A stretch of DNA of 64,000 nt, taken from Rhizobium rhizoryzae (GTDB lineage: Bacteria; Pseudomonadota; Alphaproteobacteria; Rhizobiales; Rhizobiaceae). The stretch is from positions 310,001-374,000 of the forward strand of contig NZ_CP049250.1 of assembly GCF_011046895.1 (NCBI RefSeq), given 5' to 3'. The notes under the pieces are model-generated. The model was not told the DNA's origin and searched no databases. It saw only the letters and a list, made by a program, of their open reading frames with translations. This document shows, piece after piece, positions 17,488 to 25,440 of the stretch (the stretch's first letter is position 1; every line of letters begins with the position of its first letter). The position numbers and the translations under genes were made by a program.

Positions 17488-18393
17488 TTAAGCCCATTCC
17501 CGGATGTAGTTCAAGAACGGCACAGCGATTTTCGGAAGTGGCGAGAGTTCGGAACTGACGATGGCGTAATCGACGGAAATGGTCGGTTCCAGCGGAACGA
17601 AGGCCAGTGGTAAAGCCCGATATTCGAGCGCCAGCAACTCGCTGACGATTGCAATGCCAAGACCTTCTGCGGCAAGTGCGCAGCCGCAGCCGACGGAATG
17701 CGCTTCGATGGCCGGGCGGCGGCGAAGACCGGCGCGATAAAAGATGGCCTCCAGTTCGTGACGGACAGCACGCTCGCGGTTGAGAAGAATGAGGTTCTCG
17801 GTCTTCAACTGTTCAACGTCGATCTTCGAATTTCCGGCAAGTGGATGGCTCTTGTGCAGGACGCAAATATTGCGCGTCGGCATGACATGCTCTTCACGAA
17901 GTCCCGGCGTCGGCGAAGGCAGGCGCGTGAAGCCGAGATCGACAGCGCCTTCCGCCACCATCCGTTCAATCGCCAGGTAATTTCCAGAGGCAATCTCGAT
18001 TCGCACCGGACCAGCTTCGGCCAGAAAGCTTTTTATCATACGCGGCACCAGGGTCGCCGAGAGGCTTGCGGGAAATGCCAGTCTCAAGGGAATGTCGGTG
18101 GAGCGTCCTTCCTCCAGTTCCTGAGCCGTGATCTTCAAGGCCATCAGCTTGTCGGCGATCGCTCGGATTTGCGGACCCAACTGCATCCCTTCACGCGTCA
18201 TCGAGAGCCGGTTCTTATCCCTGTCGAACAGCCGCACGCCGAGATAGACCTCCAGCTGATGCAAAAGACGGCTCGTGTTGGATTGAGAAATACCCAGATC
18301 AACGGCTGCGGCAATGGTTGAACCAGTGGCCGCAATCGCATCGAAGGCCTGAATATGCTTGATGCTGATCTGTACGTCACCCGACTTTTTCAT
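17488..18393 (-). CDS. LysR-family transcriptional regulator (paralogue of its neighbour)
   Basis: 301 residues from 18393, where GGGAGAA precedes the ATG. Helix-turn-helix near residues 20-50 (AAVDLGISQSNTSRLLHQLE) followed by a LysR effector domain. Divergent from the MmgE/PrpD gene at 18500 with 106 bases between the starts, and 35 bases upstream of the second LysR gene, with which it could be cotranscribed. The conserved 16-base motif at 18426-18441 lies between it and MmgE/PrpD, so it probably regulates that promoter and itself. Confidence 0.92.
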   Translation of the reverse strand: MKKSGDVQISIKHIQAFDAIAATGSTIAAAVDLGISQSNTSRLLHQLEVYLGVRLFDRDKNRLSMTREGMQLGPQIRAIADKLMALKITAQELEEGRSTDIPLRLAFPASLSATLVPRMIKSFLAEAGPVRIEIASGNYLAIERMVAEGAVDLGFTRLPSPTPGLREEHVMPTRNICVLHKSHPLAGNSKIDVEQLKTENLILLNRERAVRHELEAIFYRAGLRRRPAIEAHSVGCGCALAAEGLGIAIVSELLALEYRALPLAFVPLEPTISVDYAIVSSELSPLPKIAVPFLNYIREWA

Positions 18394-18425
18394 GCTCGTT
18401 CTCCCGGATAACGTCACCCGTCTTT

Positions 18426-18441
18426 TGCATAAGATTGCGCC
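18426..18441. promoter_or_regulatory. Conserved motif shared with the importer promoter
   Basis: TGCATAAGATTGCGCC, an exact reverse-complement match over 16 bases to 16450-16465. It stands between the divergent LysR and MmgE/PrpD genes, 58 bases before the latter's start. Two exact copies in front of two functionally adjacent transcription units suggest one regulator. Confidence 0.6.
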
Positions 18442-18499
18442 GATTAATGTCGCCGTTCATCAATGCCGCTCGCCGAGAGATTTGCAAGGAAGTGGTGGA

Positions 18500-19867
18500 A
18501 TGAAAACGGTTCTCGAAAGAATTGCGCGACAACTCGTTTCAAGACCATCGTTTTCCGCTCTCGCAATGGAACGAGCGGAAGACGCAATTGTGGATACGAT
18601 TGCATGCATGATGGCGGGTATGAATGACGCGGCACCACAGTCTGTCGCCGCAGCTTTCGCAACTGAAATCAAACCAGATGGACCATCGCTGGTTTTCACA
18701 GGAGGCCGCGCATCGCGCTCCGTTGCAGCCCTGATCAACGGCACCGCCGCCCACTGCCTCGACTTCGACGACAATTTCCATCCCGCACGCGCGCATGCCT
18801 CAGCGGTCCTGGTGCCAGCACTTCTCTCCGTCGCGACAAGCAGCAATGATTTCTCAGGCCCCATGCTGGTCAGAGCCTATCTGGCCGGGCTGGAAGCGCA
18901 GTCATCCGTGGGCGTCGGCACCATACCCTCACACTATAACCGGGGCTGGCATGGAACCTCGACAATTGGCTGCATAGGGGCCGCCGCAGGTGTGGCAGTC
19001 CTCCTAGGACTTGATGAGGCTCAGATCTCACACGCCATGAGCCTCGCCACCAGCATGGCTTCCGGCCCCAAAGGACAGTTTGGAACGGGAGCCAAACCCT
19101 TTCATGCAGGTATCGCGGCCCGAAACTCGGTTGAGGCCGCGCTGCTGGCCCAATCGGGATTGACGGGGAGGCTCGATATTCTGGAACGTCCCCAGGGCTT
19201 TCTGGATCTCTTTGGCGGTGACGAGGCAGCAGGTTGGGCGGATCTGTCCTGGGACGAGAAGCACGTCATCGAAACACGCGGTCTCGTGACGAAACTCCAT
19301 CCATGCTGCGCCTCCACGCATCGAGCGATAGATGCCGCTCTGGATCTGCAAAAGGAGCATGGATTTTCAGTCGAGGACATCCAACGGATCGACACGAAAG
19401 TCGGGCGCTCAGCGGTCGACAATCTCGCCTATCCCGATCCTTCCGATGAAATGCAGGCCAGATTTTCGATGCAATATTGCCTTGCCGTCGCATTGACGAA
19501 CGGCGGGCTGTCGCTTGGTGACTTCACACCGCAAGCCGCCATACGGCCCGAACCGCGTTGTCTTATGGCGAAGATCACCATGACTTCGTACAGCGTTGAA
19601 GAAGAACGCGGGGTCGAACGACTGCCACATCACGTCCATATTGCGTTGAAAGACGGCCGCAGGTTCTCGACCGAACGACTTCACGCCAACGGGGCTATTC
19701 AAAGGCCGCTGACAGACGCGCAGAAGCTTGCAAAATTTAAAGATTGCGTGCGTTGGTCAGGGCGGCAGGACACAGACGTGACTTACGCCAGCATCAAGAG
19801 ACTCTGCTCTGAAGACAGCGTGAAGGCGATCACTGATGGCCTTTTTACCGGCCGTCACAGTTCCTGA
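18500..19867 (+). CDS. MmgE/PrpD family protein (2-methylcitrate-dehydratase-like)
   Basis: 455 residues from 18500 (GGAAGTGGTGG stands before the ATG), typical of the family, which includes 2-methylcitrate dehydratase and cis-aconitate decarboxylase as well as many uncharacterised catabolic enzymes. Family landmarks: INGTAAHCLDFDDNFHPARA, TIGCIGAAAGVAVLLGL, FGTGAKPFHAGIAARN, KLHPCCASTH and FSMQYCLAVAL. Cytosolic. No prpB/prpC partners are present, so propionate catabolism is unlikely; its setting next to an uptake module and LysR genes points to a specific carbon source. Confidence 0.9.
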   Translation: MKTVLERIARQLVSRPSFSALAMERAEDAIVDTIACMMAGMNDAAPQSVAAAFATEIKPDGPSLVFTGGRASRSVAALINGTAAHCLDFDDNFHPARAHASAVLVPALLSVATSSNDFSGPMLVRAYLAGLEAQSSVGVGTIPSHYNRGWHGTSTIGCIGAAAGVAVLLGLDEAQISHAMSLATSMASGPKGQFGTGAKPFHAGIAARNSVEAALLAQSGLTGRLDILERPQGFLDLFGGDEAAGWADLSWDEKHVIETRGLVTKLHPCCASTHRAIDAALDLQKEHGFSVEDIQRIDTKVGRSAVDNLAYPDPSDEMQARFSMQYCLAVALTNGGLSLGDFTPQAAIRPEPRCLMAKITMTSYSVEEERGVERLPHHVHIALKDGRRFSTERLHANGAIQRPLTDAQKLAKFKDCVRWSGRQDTDVTYASIKRLCSEDSVKAITDGLFTGRHSS

Positions 19868-20011
19868 TCATTGACTGGCGACCCCCCCCCGGCGAAGCCT
19901 GCTTCAGGCGCATGACATTCCCTTCTCTGCCTGTTCGGTGTACGAACGACCCAGCAATCGAACGCGCCGCGCTGTAGAGCCAGAGGTCTGATCCAGAAGA
20001 AGGAGCCCGTC

Positions 20012-20509
20012 ATGAGTGTGGCCTTCGTAAAAGAAGAGAGTGCAGAAACGGCAGCGGAAACCCTGTTGCCGGACCGCCCCATATCGCCGCATCCAAACCT
20101 TGTGACCGAGGCTGGACTGGAGCAACTGAAGCGGCAGCTGGAAGAAGCGCGAGAGGCCTACCAGGCTTCCAGCGCAATCGACGACATCAACGAAAGAAGA
20201 CGACAGGCTGCCGGACCGCTGCGTGACCTGCGCTATCTGACGGAACGGGTCAGGACTGCCCAGATTGTACCGGATCCGACAGATACCGAGGTGGTCGCTT
20301 TCGGCCACACCGTCACCTTTTCACGGGAGGACGGCAGGGTTCAGACCTACCGGATCGTGGGGGAAGATGAAGCAGACCCCAAGGCAGGCAGCATCTCTTA
20401 CGTATCGCCCGTTGCGAGGCAGCTTGTGGGAAAACGTGTGGGCGATGTCGTCATGGCGGGCGGGCAGGAACTGGAGCTGCTTTCCATCACCCTTCAAGAC
20501 GTGCTCTAA
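20012..20509 (+). CDS. GreA/GreB-family transcription elongation factor-like protein
   Basis: 165 residues. The N-terminal part after a ~30-residue tail forms the antiparallel coiled coil (TEAGLEQLKRQLEEAREAYQ to about residue 90, with acidic DD near the tip) and the C-terminal part is the FKBP-like domain (VVAFGHTVTFSREDG, YRIVGEDEADPKAG, GKRVGDVV). Such proteins act in the RNA polymerase secondary channel to rescue backtracked complexes. It is shorter and more divergent than canonical GreA, so it may be an auxiliary paralogue. AAGGAG precedes the ATG. Its 3' end overlaps the convergent pseudouridine synthase gene by four bases. Confidence 0.88.
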   Translation: MSVAFVKEESAETAAETLLPDRPISPHPNLVTEAGLEQLKRQLEEAREAYQASSAIDDINERRRQAAGPLRDLRYLTERVRTAQIVPDPTDTEVVAFGHTVTFSREDGRVQTYRIVGEDEADPKAGSISYVSPVARQLVGKRVGDVVMAGGQELELLSITLQDVL

Positions 20510-21342
20510 CTCCCGCCAGAAAGCCGCTTGAGTGCGAGGACCTCAGCTTCCGTCAGATTGCGGCTTTCACCTTTTGCCAGATTTCCAAGCGTCAGATCGC
20601 CGATAGCAACGCGCACGAGCCTGAGACATTCGACCTGATGCGCCTCCAGCATTCGGCGGATCTGCCGGTTCTTGCCCTCATCGAGCACAATTTCCAGCCA
20701 GGCGTTTTTCTCGCCCTGCCGCAAGACATCCACGCGTCTGGCGCTCAGTCTTTCTCCGTCATGCACCACTCCGGCTCGCAGGCCTTGAATGAGCGTGTCG
20801 TCCGCAGGCCCGTCGATCTGTACATGGTAAGTCTTCGAAACATGCGTTCCGGGATCGAGCAGGGCATCGGCAAATCGCGTGTCGTTGGTGAAAAGCAACA
20901 GGCCTTCGCTCGCCTTGTCCAGACGTCCGACCGGGGAAATATGCCGGTCCGGCAGATGTTTCAGGCAATCATAGACTGTTGCCCGACCCTGCGGATCGTG
21001 ACGGGTGGTGACCAGGCCGCGCGGCTTGTTGAGCATCAGATAAACATGGTCTTCTGCGACGACAGGTCGGCCATCCACGGTGATATTTGCGGTGTCGAGG
21101 TCCACCCAGGTTTCGAGGTCGGTCGTGATATTTCCATCAACGGAAACGCGGCCAGCCCGCACCAGATCTTCCCCTTGCGTGCGCGAACAGAAGCCAAGCT
21201 TGGAAAGCGCCCGCGCCAGGGTCACGCGCTTGCCCGCAGCCGCCTCTGGCGCAGCCTTCAGTTTCGGCTTGCCGGCTCGGCCCGGCCCCCTTCCCGCAGA
21301 CCGGGCTGGCGGCCGCTGACCGCGCGCATTTCTGTTTCGCAC
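20506..21342 (-). CDS. rRNA pseudouridine synthase, RsuA/RluB family
   Basis: 278 residues. After a basic, low-complexity N-terminal tail (residues 1-38) comes an S4 RNA-binding domain (RVTLARALSKLGFCSRTQGE) and the synthase domain with catalytic Asp in GRLDKASEGLLLFTND and the late motif GKNRQIRRML. The family isomerises specific uridines in rRNA: RluB/RluE/RluF in 23S, RsuA in 16S. Overall layout is closest to the RluB group, but position specificity cannot be read from sequence. Housekeeping gene. Confidence 0.93.
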   Translation of the reverse strand: MRNRNARGQRPPARSAGRGPGRAGKPKLKAAPEAAAGKRVTLARALSKLGFCSRTQGEDLVRAGRVSVDGNITTDLETWVDLDTANITVDGRPVVAEDHVYLMLNKPRGLVTTRHDPQGRATVYDCLKHLPDRHISPVGRLDKASEGLLLFTNDTRFADALLDPGTHVSKTYHVQIDGPADDTLIQGLRAGVVHDGERLSARRVDVLRQGEKNAWLEIVLDEGKNRQIRRMLEAHQVECLRLVRVAIGDLTLGNLAKGESRNLTEAEVLALKRLSGGS

Positions 21343-21483
21343 CGTTGTTCTTCACTCTGTTGACCAGCCGCACGCACCATTCTACAGCGAGGGCAGTTTG
21401 CACGACCATATTCCATAAGTGCCATAAACTAGAACTGCCATAACCTGGAACTGCGAAAACCCAAGTCAGGAAGTGAGACGATC

Positions 21484-22401
21484 TTGAACACTGACCTCAT
21501 CACTCAGGAACTCGTAACGCTGCGCGACTATTGGCGTTATGCCATTTCGCGCTTCAACGCGGCAGATCTGGCCTATGGTCACGGCACGGGAAATGCAGGC
21601 GATGACGCTGCTTTCCTGCTGCTCGATTCGCTTGACCTGCCGATCGATACGCTGGACCCGTTTCTGGATGCAAGACTTCTGCCCCACGAACGCAAGCTTC
21701 TGGCGGAGCGGATCGAGACGCGCGTGTCCACCCGCAAACCGTCCTCTTACATAACCGGTCACTCCTACATCCAGGGTGTGCGCTTTCACGTGGACGAGCG
21801 GGTCATCGTTCCTCGCTCACATATCGGCGAAATCCTGTTTGCGGAATACACGAACCCGCATGGCTCCAACTGGCTGCCCGATCCGATGATGGTGGAACGT
21901 GCCGTGGATATCTGCACCGGTTCCGGCTGTCTTGCCGTTATCATGGCGAAGTTCTTCCCGCAGGCGGAGGTCGATGCGGTTGACCTGTCTGCCGATGCTT
22001 TGGAAGTCGCGAGGCTCAACGTCGCCGAGCACGAGGTGGAGGGTCAGGTGACGCTTCACCAGGGTGATCTCTTCAAGCCACTTGATGGGCGACGCTACGA
22101 TCTCATCATCACCAATCCGCCCTATGTGGATCATGAAGCCCTTGCCGGCTACCCGCCGGAATATCAGGCCGAGCCGCGCATGGCCCATGATGGCGGGGAA
22201 GACGGACTTGATCTCGTTCGCGAAATCCTGCGCGAGGCACCGAAATACTTGACGCCCGAGGGCGGCCTGTTGTGCGAAATCGGTTCCGGTCGCGAAATTC
22301 TGGAAGAGGAATTCCCGCACCTGGAATTCACATGGCTGGAGACAGCAGAATCCCAGGATGCCGTGTTCTGGATTACCGCGGAACACCTCGGCGTCAAGTA
22401 G
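21484..22401 (+). CDS. prmB: Ribosomal protein L3 N5-glutamine methyltransferase
   Basis: 305 residues, the normal length. Motif I DICTGSG at 142-148 binds SAM and the NPPY signature at 211-214 binds the glutamine side chain; the N-terminal helical domain (TLRDYWRYAISRFNAADL) and the segment YIQGVRFHVDERVIVPRS are typical of PrmB rather than PrmC. The start is a TTG or the ATG at 21484 just after it; the ATG is used here. Single gene, housekeeping. Confidence 0.93.
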   Translation: MNTDLITQELVTLRDYWRYAISRFNAADLAYGHGTGNAGDDAAFLLLDSLDLPIDTLDPFLDARLLPHERKLLAERIETRVSTRKPSSYITGHSYIQGVRFHVDERVIVPRSHIGEILFAEYTNPHGSNWLPDPMMVERAVDICTGSGCLAVIMAKFFPQAEVDAVDLSADALEVARLNVAEHEVEGQVTLHQGDLFKPLDGRRYDLIITNPPYVDHEALAGYPPEYQAEPRMAHDGGEDGLDLVREILREAPKYLTPEGGLLCEIGSGREILEEEFPHLEFTWLETAESQDAVFWITAEHLGVK

Positions 22402-22467
22402 GCTTCTGATCTCTGCCGGTGGGAAACACCCTTGCAGTCGCTCCCTTCGGTGATATCTCTGCCTCAC

Positions 22468-22515
22468 TAATGCATATCGCGCTCAACCGGATTCGGTTGA
22501 GCGCGATATGCATTA
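22468..22515. repeat. Perfect 22-base inverted repeat with 4-base loop
   Basis: Arms 22468-22489 and 22494-22515 are exact reverse complements, starting TAATGCATATCGCGCTC, with loop GATT. It lies between prmB and the SDR-like gene. It may end prmB transcription (TTTT follows), but such a long perfect AT/GC mixed stem also fits a mobile palindromic element. Confidence 0.85.
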
Positions 22516-22527
22516 TTTTAAAGTCTT

Positions 22528-22569
22528 ACAGCGTCGTTCGCGCGTTCAATCGAACGCGCCGCGCTGTAG
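22528..22569. repeat. Imperfect palindrome of rhizobial intergenic-repeat type
   Basis: ACAGCGTCGTTCGCGCGTTC and a near-complement enclose a short loop. Its right arm (23 bases, 22547-22569) recurs exactly at 19955-19977 before the GreA-like gene. Palindromes of this ACAGCG...CGCTGT form are common between genes in Rhizobiaceae. Confidence 0.7.
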
Positions 22570-22587
22570 CTTATGGAGGCAGAGATC

Positions 22588-23292
22588 ATGTCAGAGACAA
22601 AAGTGGCACTCATTACGGCGGGCGGCAGCGGCATGGGCGCGGCAGCCGCAAAGCGGCTCGCCGCCGATGGCTACAAGGTTGCCATCCTTTCCTCCTCCGG
22701 CAAGGGCGAAGCCTTGGCCACAGAGCTTGGCGGCATCGGCGTGACCGGCTCCAACCAATCGAACGATGATCTCAAGCGGCTGATCGATGGCGCCATGGAA
22801 AAGTGGGGAAGGATCGACGCGCTGGTGAACTCCGCCGGCCATGGACCGCGCGCGCAGCTTCTGGATATCACCGACGAACAGTGGCACACCGGCATGGATG
22901 TCTATCTCATGAACGTCATCCGCCCGGTTCGACTGGTGGCGCCCATCATGCAGGCGCAAAAGGCTGGCGCGATCGTCAACATCTCGACCGCCTGGGTGTT
23001 CGAGCCATCGCCCATGTTCCCCACCTCTGCCGTGTTCCGTGCAGGGCTTGCGGCCTATACGAAACTGTTTGCCGATACCTATGCCATCGACAATGTGCGC
23101 ATGAACAATGTTCTGCCCGGCTGGATCGACAGTCTGCCCGGCACAGAGGAGCGGCGTGAGAGCGTGCCGATGAGGCGCTATGGCACGATGGAGGAAATCG
23201 CGGCCACCATCTCCTTCCTCGTTTCTGAAGGCGCAGGCTACATCACCGGCCAGAGCCTGAAGGTGGATGGCGGCTTGATGCGCTCCGTTTGA
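22588..23292 (+). CDS. SDR-fold protein with altered catalytic motif
   Basis: 234 residues; GGAGG precedes the ATG at 22588. The nucleotide-binding motif TAGGSGMG at 10-17 and NSAG at 81-84 are normal and the C-terminus has the SDR ending (ITGQSLKVDGGLMRS). At the place of the active-site YxxxK the protein has SAVFR (Ser147, Arg151) when aligned by the following AGLAAYTK, so the classical proton-transfer pair is missing. A related subgroup with this sequence is, to my knowledge, widespread but uncharacterised. It may be a non-classical oxidoreductase or a binding protein. It converges with the regulator gene at 23295, two bases apart. Confidence 0.85.
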   Translation: MSETKVALITAGGSGMGAAAAKRLAADGYKVAILSSSGKGEALATELGGIGVTGSNQSNDDLKRLIDGAMEKWGRIDALVNSAGHGPRAQLLDITDEQWHTGMDVYLMNVIRPVRLVAPIMQAQKAGAIVNISTAWVFEPSPMFPTSAVFRAGLAAYTKLFADTYAIDNVRMNNVLPGWIDSLPGTEERRESVPMRRYGTMEEIAATISFLVSEGAGYITGQSLKVDGGLMRSV

Positions 23293-23294
23293 GA

Positions 23295-23843
23295 TTAGAA
23301 GGTTGGCGGCGTGCAGGCGCTGATGACCTCGCAGGCAACAGGCCCGACACAGCGGAAACGATGTGGTCTGCGGCTTTCGAAATAATAGGCGTCGCCGGGT
23401 CCGAGGATCCGGCGCTCCTCATCCACCGTCACCTCGAGCCGACCGGACAGCACGATACCGCCCTCCTCTCCTTCGTGAACAAGCGGGACCTTGCCCGTAT
23501 CGGCGCCCGGCTGGTAGCACTCCTTCAGGATCTGCAGACTGCGGCCAAACAGATTATCGCCGATCTGGCGATAGGAGATCTTGCCTTTGCCGATCTCGAC
23601 AAGCTCTTCTGCCGCATAGAAGGCCTTCTTCGGCTTATCCGGCTCGAAGGCGAAGAATTCTGCGAGCCCGATGGGAATGCCATCGAGAATGCGCTTCAGC
23701 GCCCCAACGGACGGATTGGAGGCGTTGGATTCGATCAACGATATGGTGGAGTTCGTCACGCCCGCGCGCTTGGCCAACTCCCGCTGTGAAAGCTTATGCG
23801 CCATGCGCAGATGGCGAAGACGGTTACCGACATCGACAGACAC
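23295..23843 (-). CDS. XRE-cupin transcriptional regulator, PuuR-like
   Basis: 182 residues from a GTG at 23843, which matches the ~185-residue length of PuuR-type regulators; the longer frame from 23951 has no resemblance. Residues 6-60 are the XRE helix-turn-helix (LSQRELAKRAGVTNSTISLI), and residues 110-180 a cupin domain (EGEEGGIVLSGRLEVTVDEE, then GPGDAYYFESRRPHRF). PuuR relatives sense putrescine or related amino compounds. Divergent from the aminotransferase gene at 24000, which it probably represses. Confidence 0.88.
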   Translation of the reverse strand: MSVDVGNRLRHLRMAHKLSQRELAKRAGVTNSTISLIESNASNPSVGALKRILDGIPIGLAEFFAFEPDKPKKAFYAAEELVEIGKGKISYRQIGDNLFGRSLQILKECYQPGADTGKVPLVHEGEEGGIVLSGRLEVTVDEERRILGPGDAYYFESRRPHRFRCVGPVACEVISACTPPTF

Positions 23844-23999
23844 GATAGACCCACTGTTTCGGATGTTGAAGATATCGCAAATTCTGCAACTCTTAGATCG
23901 AAAAATCAATAGCTTACAGATTGAGAGAAAAGGACTTGTTGGCCTCTCCAAAATCGCTCACACCAGCGTGACATGCTGTGCCGAAGGAGCCGAACCGCC

Positions 24000-25334
24000 A
24001 TGGACTATACAAAGCCATCCAACACGCCGACGCTGGAAAATTTCTGGATGCCGTTCACGGCGAACCGTCAGTTCAAGGCTGCTCCCCGCCTGCTCGCCAG
24101 CGCGAGTGGCATGTACTATACCGACGTCGATGGCAATACGGTGCTGGACGGCACGGCTGGCCTCTGGTGCGTCAACGCTGGTCACGGTCGCAAGCGCATT
24201 GCCGATGCCGTGGAACGACAGCTGCGCACGCTGGATTTTGCCCCGACCTTCCAGATGGGCCATCCGATCGCGTTCGATTTTGCCGAAAAACTGGGAAGGA
24301 TCGTCCCGGGTGGCGTTGCCGCTGAACTCGATCGCGTCTTCTTCACTGGCTCCGGATCCGAGTCCGTCGATACGGCCCTGAAGATCGCGATCGCCTATCA
24401 GCGCGCCATCGGCCAGGGTACGCGCAGCCGCATCATCGGCCGCGAGAAGGGTTATCACGGCGTCGGCTTCGGCGGAATTTCCGTCGGCGGCCTCGTCAAC
24501 AATCGTCGCGTCTTCCCGCAGATCCCAGCCGACCACATGCGCCATACGCTGGATATCGAGCGCAATGCCTTCTCCAAGGGTCTGCCGGCGCATGGTCTGG
24601 AACTGGCGGAGGATCTGGAGCGTCTGGTCCAGTTGCATGGGCCGGAAACCATTGCCGCCGTCATCGTCGAGCCGATGTCTGGGTCTGCCGGCGTCATCCT
24701 TCCGCCGAAGGGCTATCTGGAGCGCATTCGCGCGATCTCGCAGAAATACGGCATCCTGCTGATCTTCGATGAAGTCATCACCGGTTTCGGCCGTCTCGGC
24801 ACACCTTTTGCGACCGACTATTTCGGCGTCGTGCCGGATCTCGTCACCACAGCAAAGGGCCTGACCAATGGTGCCATCCCGATGGGCGCGGTATTCGCCA
24901 GCCGCAAGGTCTATGACGGGCTGATGAACGGACCGGAGAATGCCATAGAGCTCTTCCACGGCTACACCTATTCCGGTCATCCGGTGGCCAGTGCCGCTGG
25001 CATTGCGACACTGGAAATCTATGCGGAAGAAAACCTTCTAACGCGCGCTGCCGGTCTGGCAGAGACCTGGCAGGAGGCGCTGCACAGCCTGAAGGATCAT
25101 CCGCATGTGGTGGATGTGCGCAATCTCGGCCTCGTTGGCGCCATCGAGTTGAGCCCGCGTGATGGTGCACCGGGAACACGCGCTTATGACGTGTTCGTGG
25201 ATTGCTTCAAGAAGGGCCTGCTGATCCGCGTTACGGGCGATGTCATTGCTCTCTCGCCGCCGCTGATCATCGAGAAGGAGCAGATCGAGACGATCGTTTC
25301 CATGATCGGCGATGCGCTGAAGCGTGTTGCCTGA
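24000..25334 (+). CDS. Omega-amino acid--pyruvate aminotransferase (class III, PLP)
   Basis: 444 residues from 24000 (AAGGAG upstream). Class III aminotransferase with the PLP lysine Lys286 in TTAKGLTNGAIPMG, Asp257 in LIFDEVI, and the phosphate-binding GSGSES at 117-122. The N-terminal FWMPFTANRQFKAAPRLL and the LWCVNAGHGR motif are those of beta-alanine/omega-amino acid:pyruvate transaminases, which convert beta-alanine and related amines to semialdehydes with pyruvate as acceptor. MmsA at 43282 could oxidise malonate semialdehyde further. Regulated probably by the divergent PuuR-like protein. Substrate specificity by sequence remains approximate. Confidence 0.9.
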   Translation: MDYTKPSNTPTLENFWMPFTANRQFKAAPRLLASASGMYYTDVDGNTVLDGTAGLWCVNAGHGRKRIADAVERQLRTLDFAPTFQMGHPIAFDFAEKLGRIVPGGVAAELDRVFFTGSGSESVDTALKIAIAYQRAIGQGTRSRIIGREKGYHGVGFGGISVGGLVNNRRVFPQIPADHMRHTLDIERNAFSKGLPAHGLELAEDLERLVQLHGPETIAAVIVEPMSGSAGVILPPKGYLERIRAISQKYGILLIFDEVITGFGRLGTPFATDYFGVVPDLVTTAKGLTNGAIPMGAVFASRKVYDGLMNGPENAIELFHGYTYSGHPVASAAGIATLEIYAEENLLTRAAGLAETWQEALHSLKDHPHVVDVRNLGLVGAIELSPRDGAPGTRAYDVFVDCFKKGLLIRVTGDVIALSPPLIIEKEQIETIVSMIGDALKRVA

Positions 25335-25346
25335 TGAAACGAAAAA

Positions 25347-25375
25347 TGCCCCCGATGAGATGCTCGTCGGGGGCA
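25347..25375 (+). terminator. Terminator after the aminotransferase gene
   Basis: A 13-base stem starting TGCCCCCGATGAG with one G-T mismatch and a three-base loop, 12 bases after the stop. The T-tract is weak on the plus strand and A5 precedes the stem, so it may also end leftward transcription. Confidence 0.7.
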
Positions 25376-25440
25376 CTGTTTATCAGCTGGTCGCATTTCC
25401 GGACGGAAAACCGCTGACACTTTTCCTGGAAATGCGGAGC

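Noticed and set aside
19884-19892. C-tract as a phase-variation site
   Set aside because: It lies after the stop of the MmgE/PrpD gene and 120 bases before the next start, so length change would not alter a frame.
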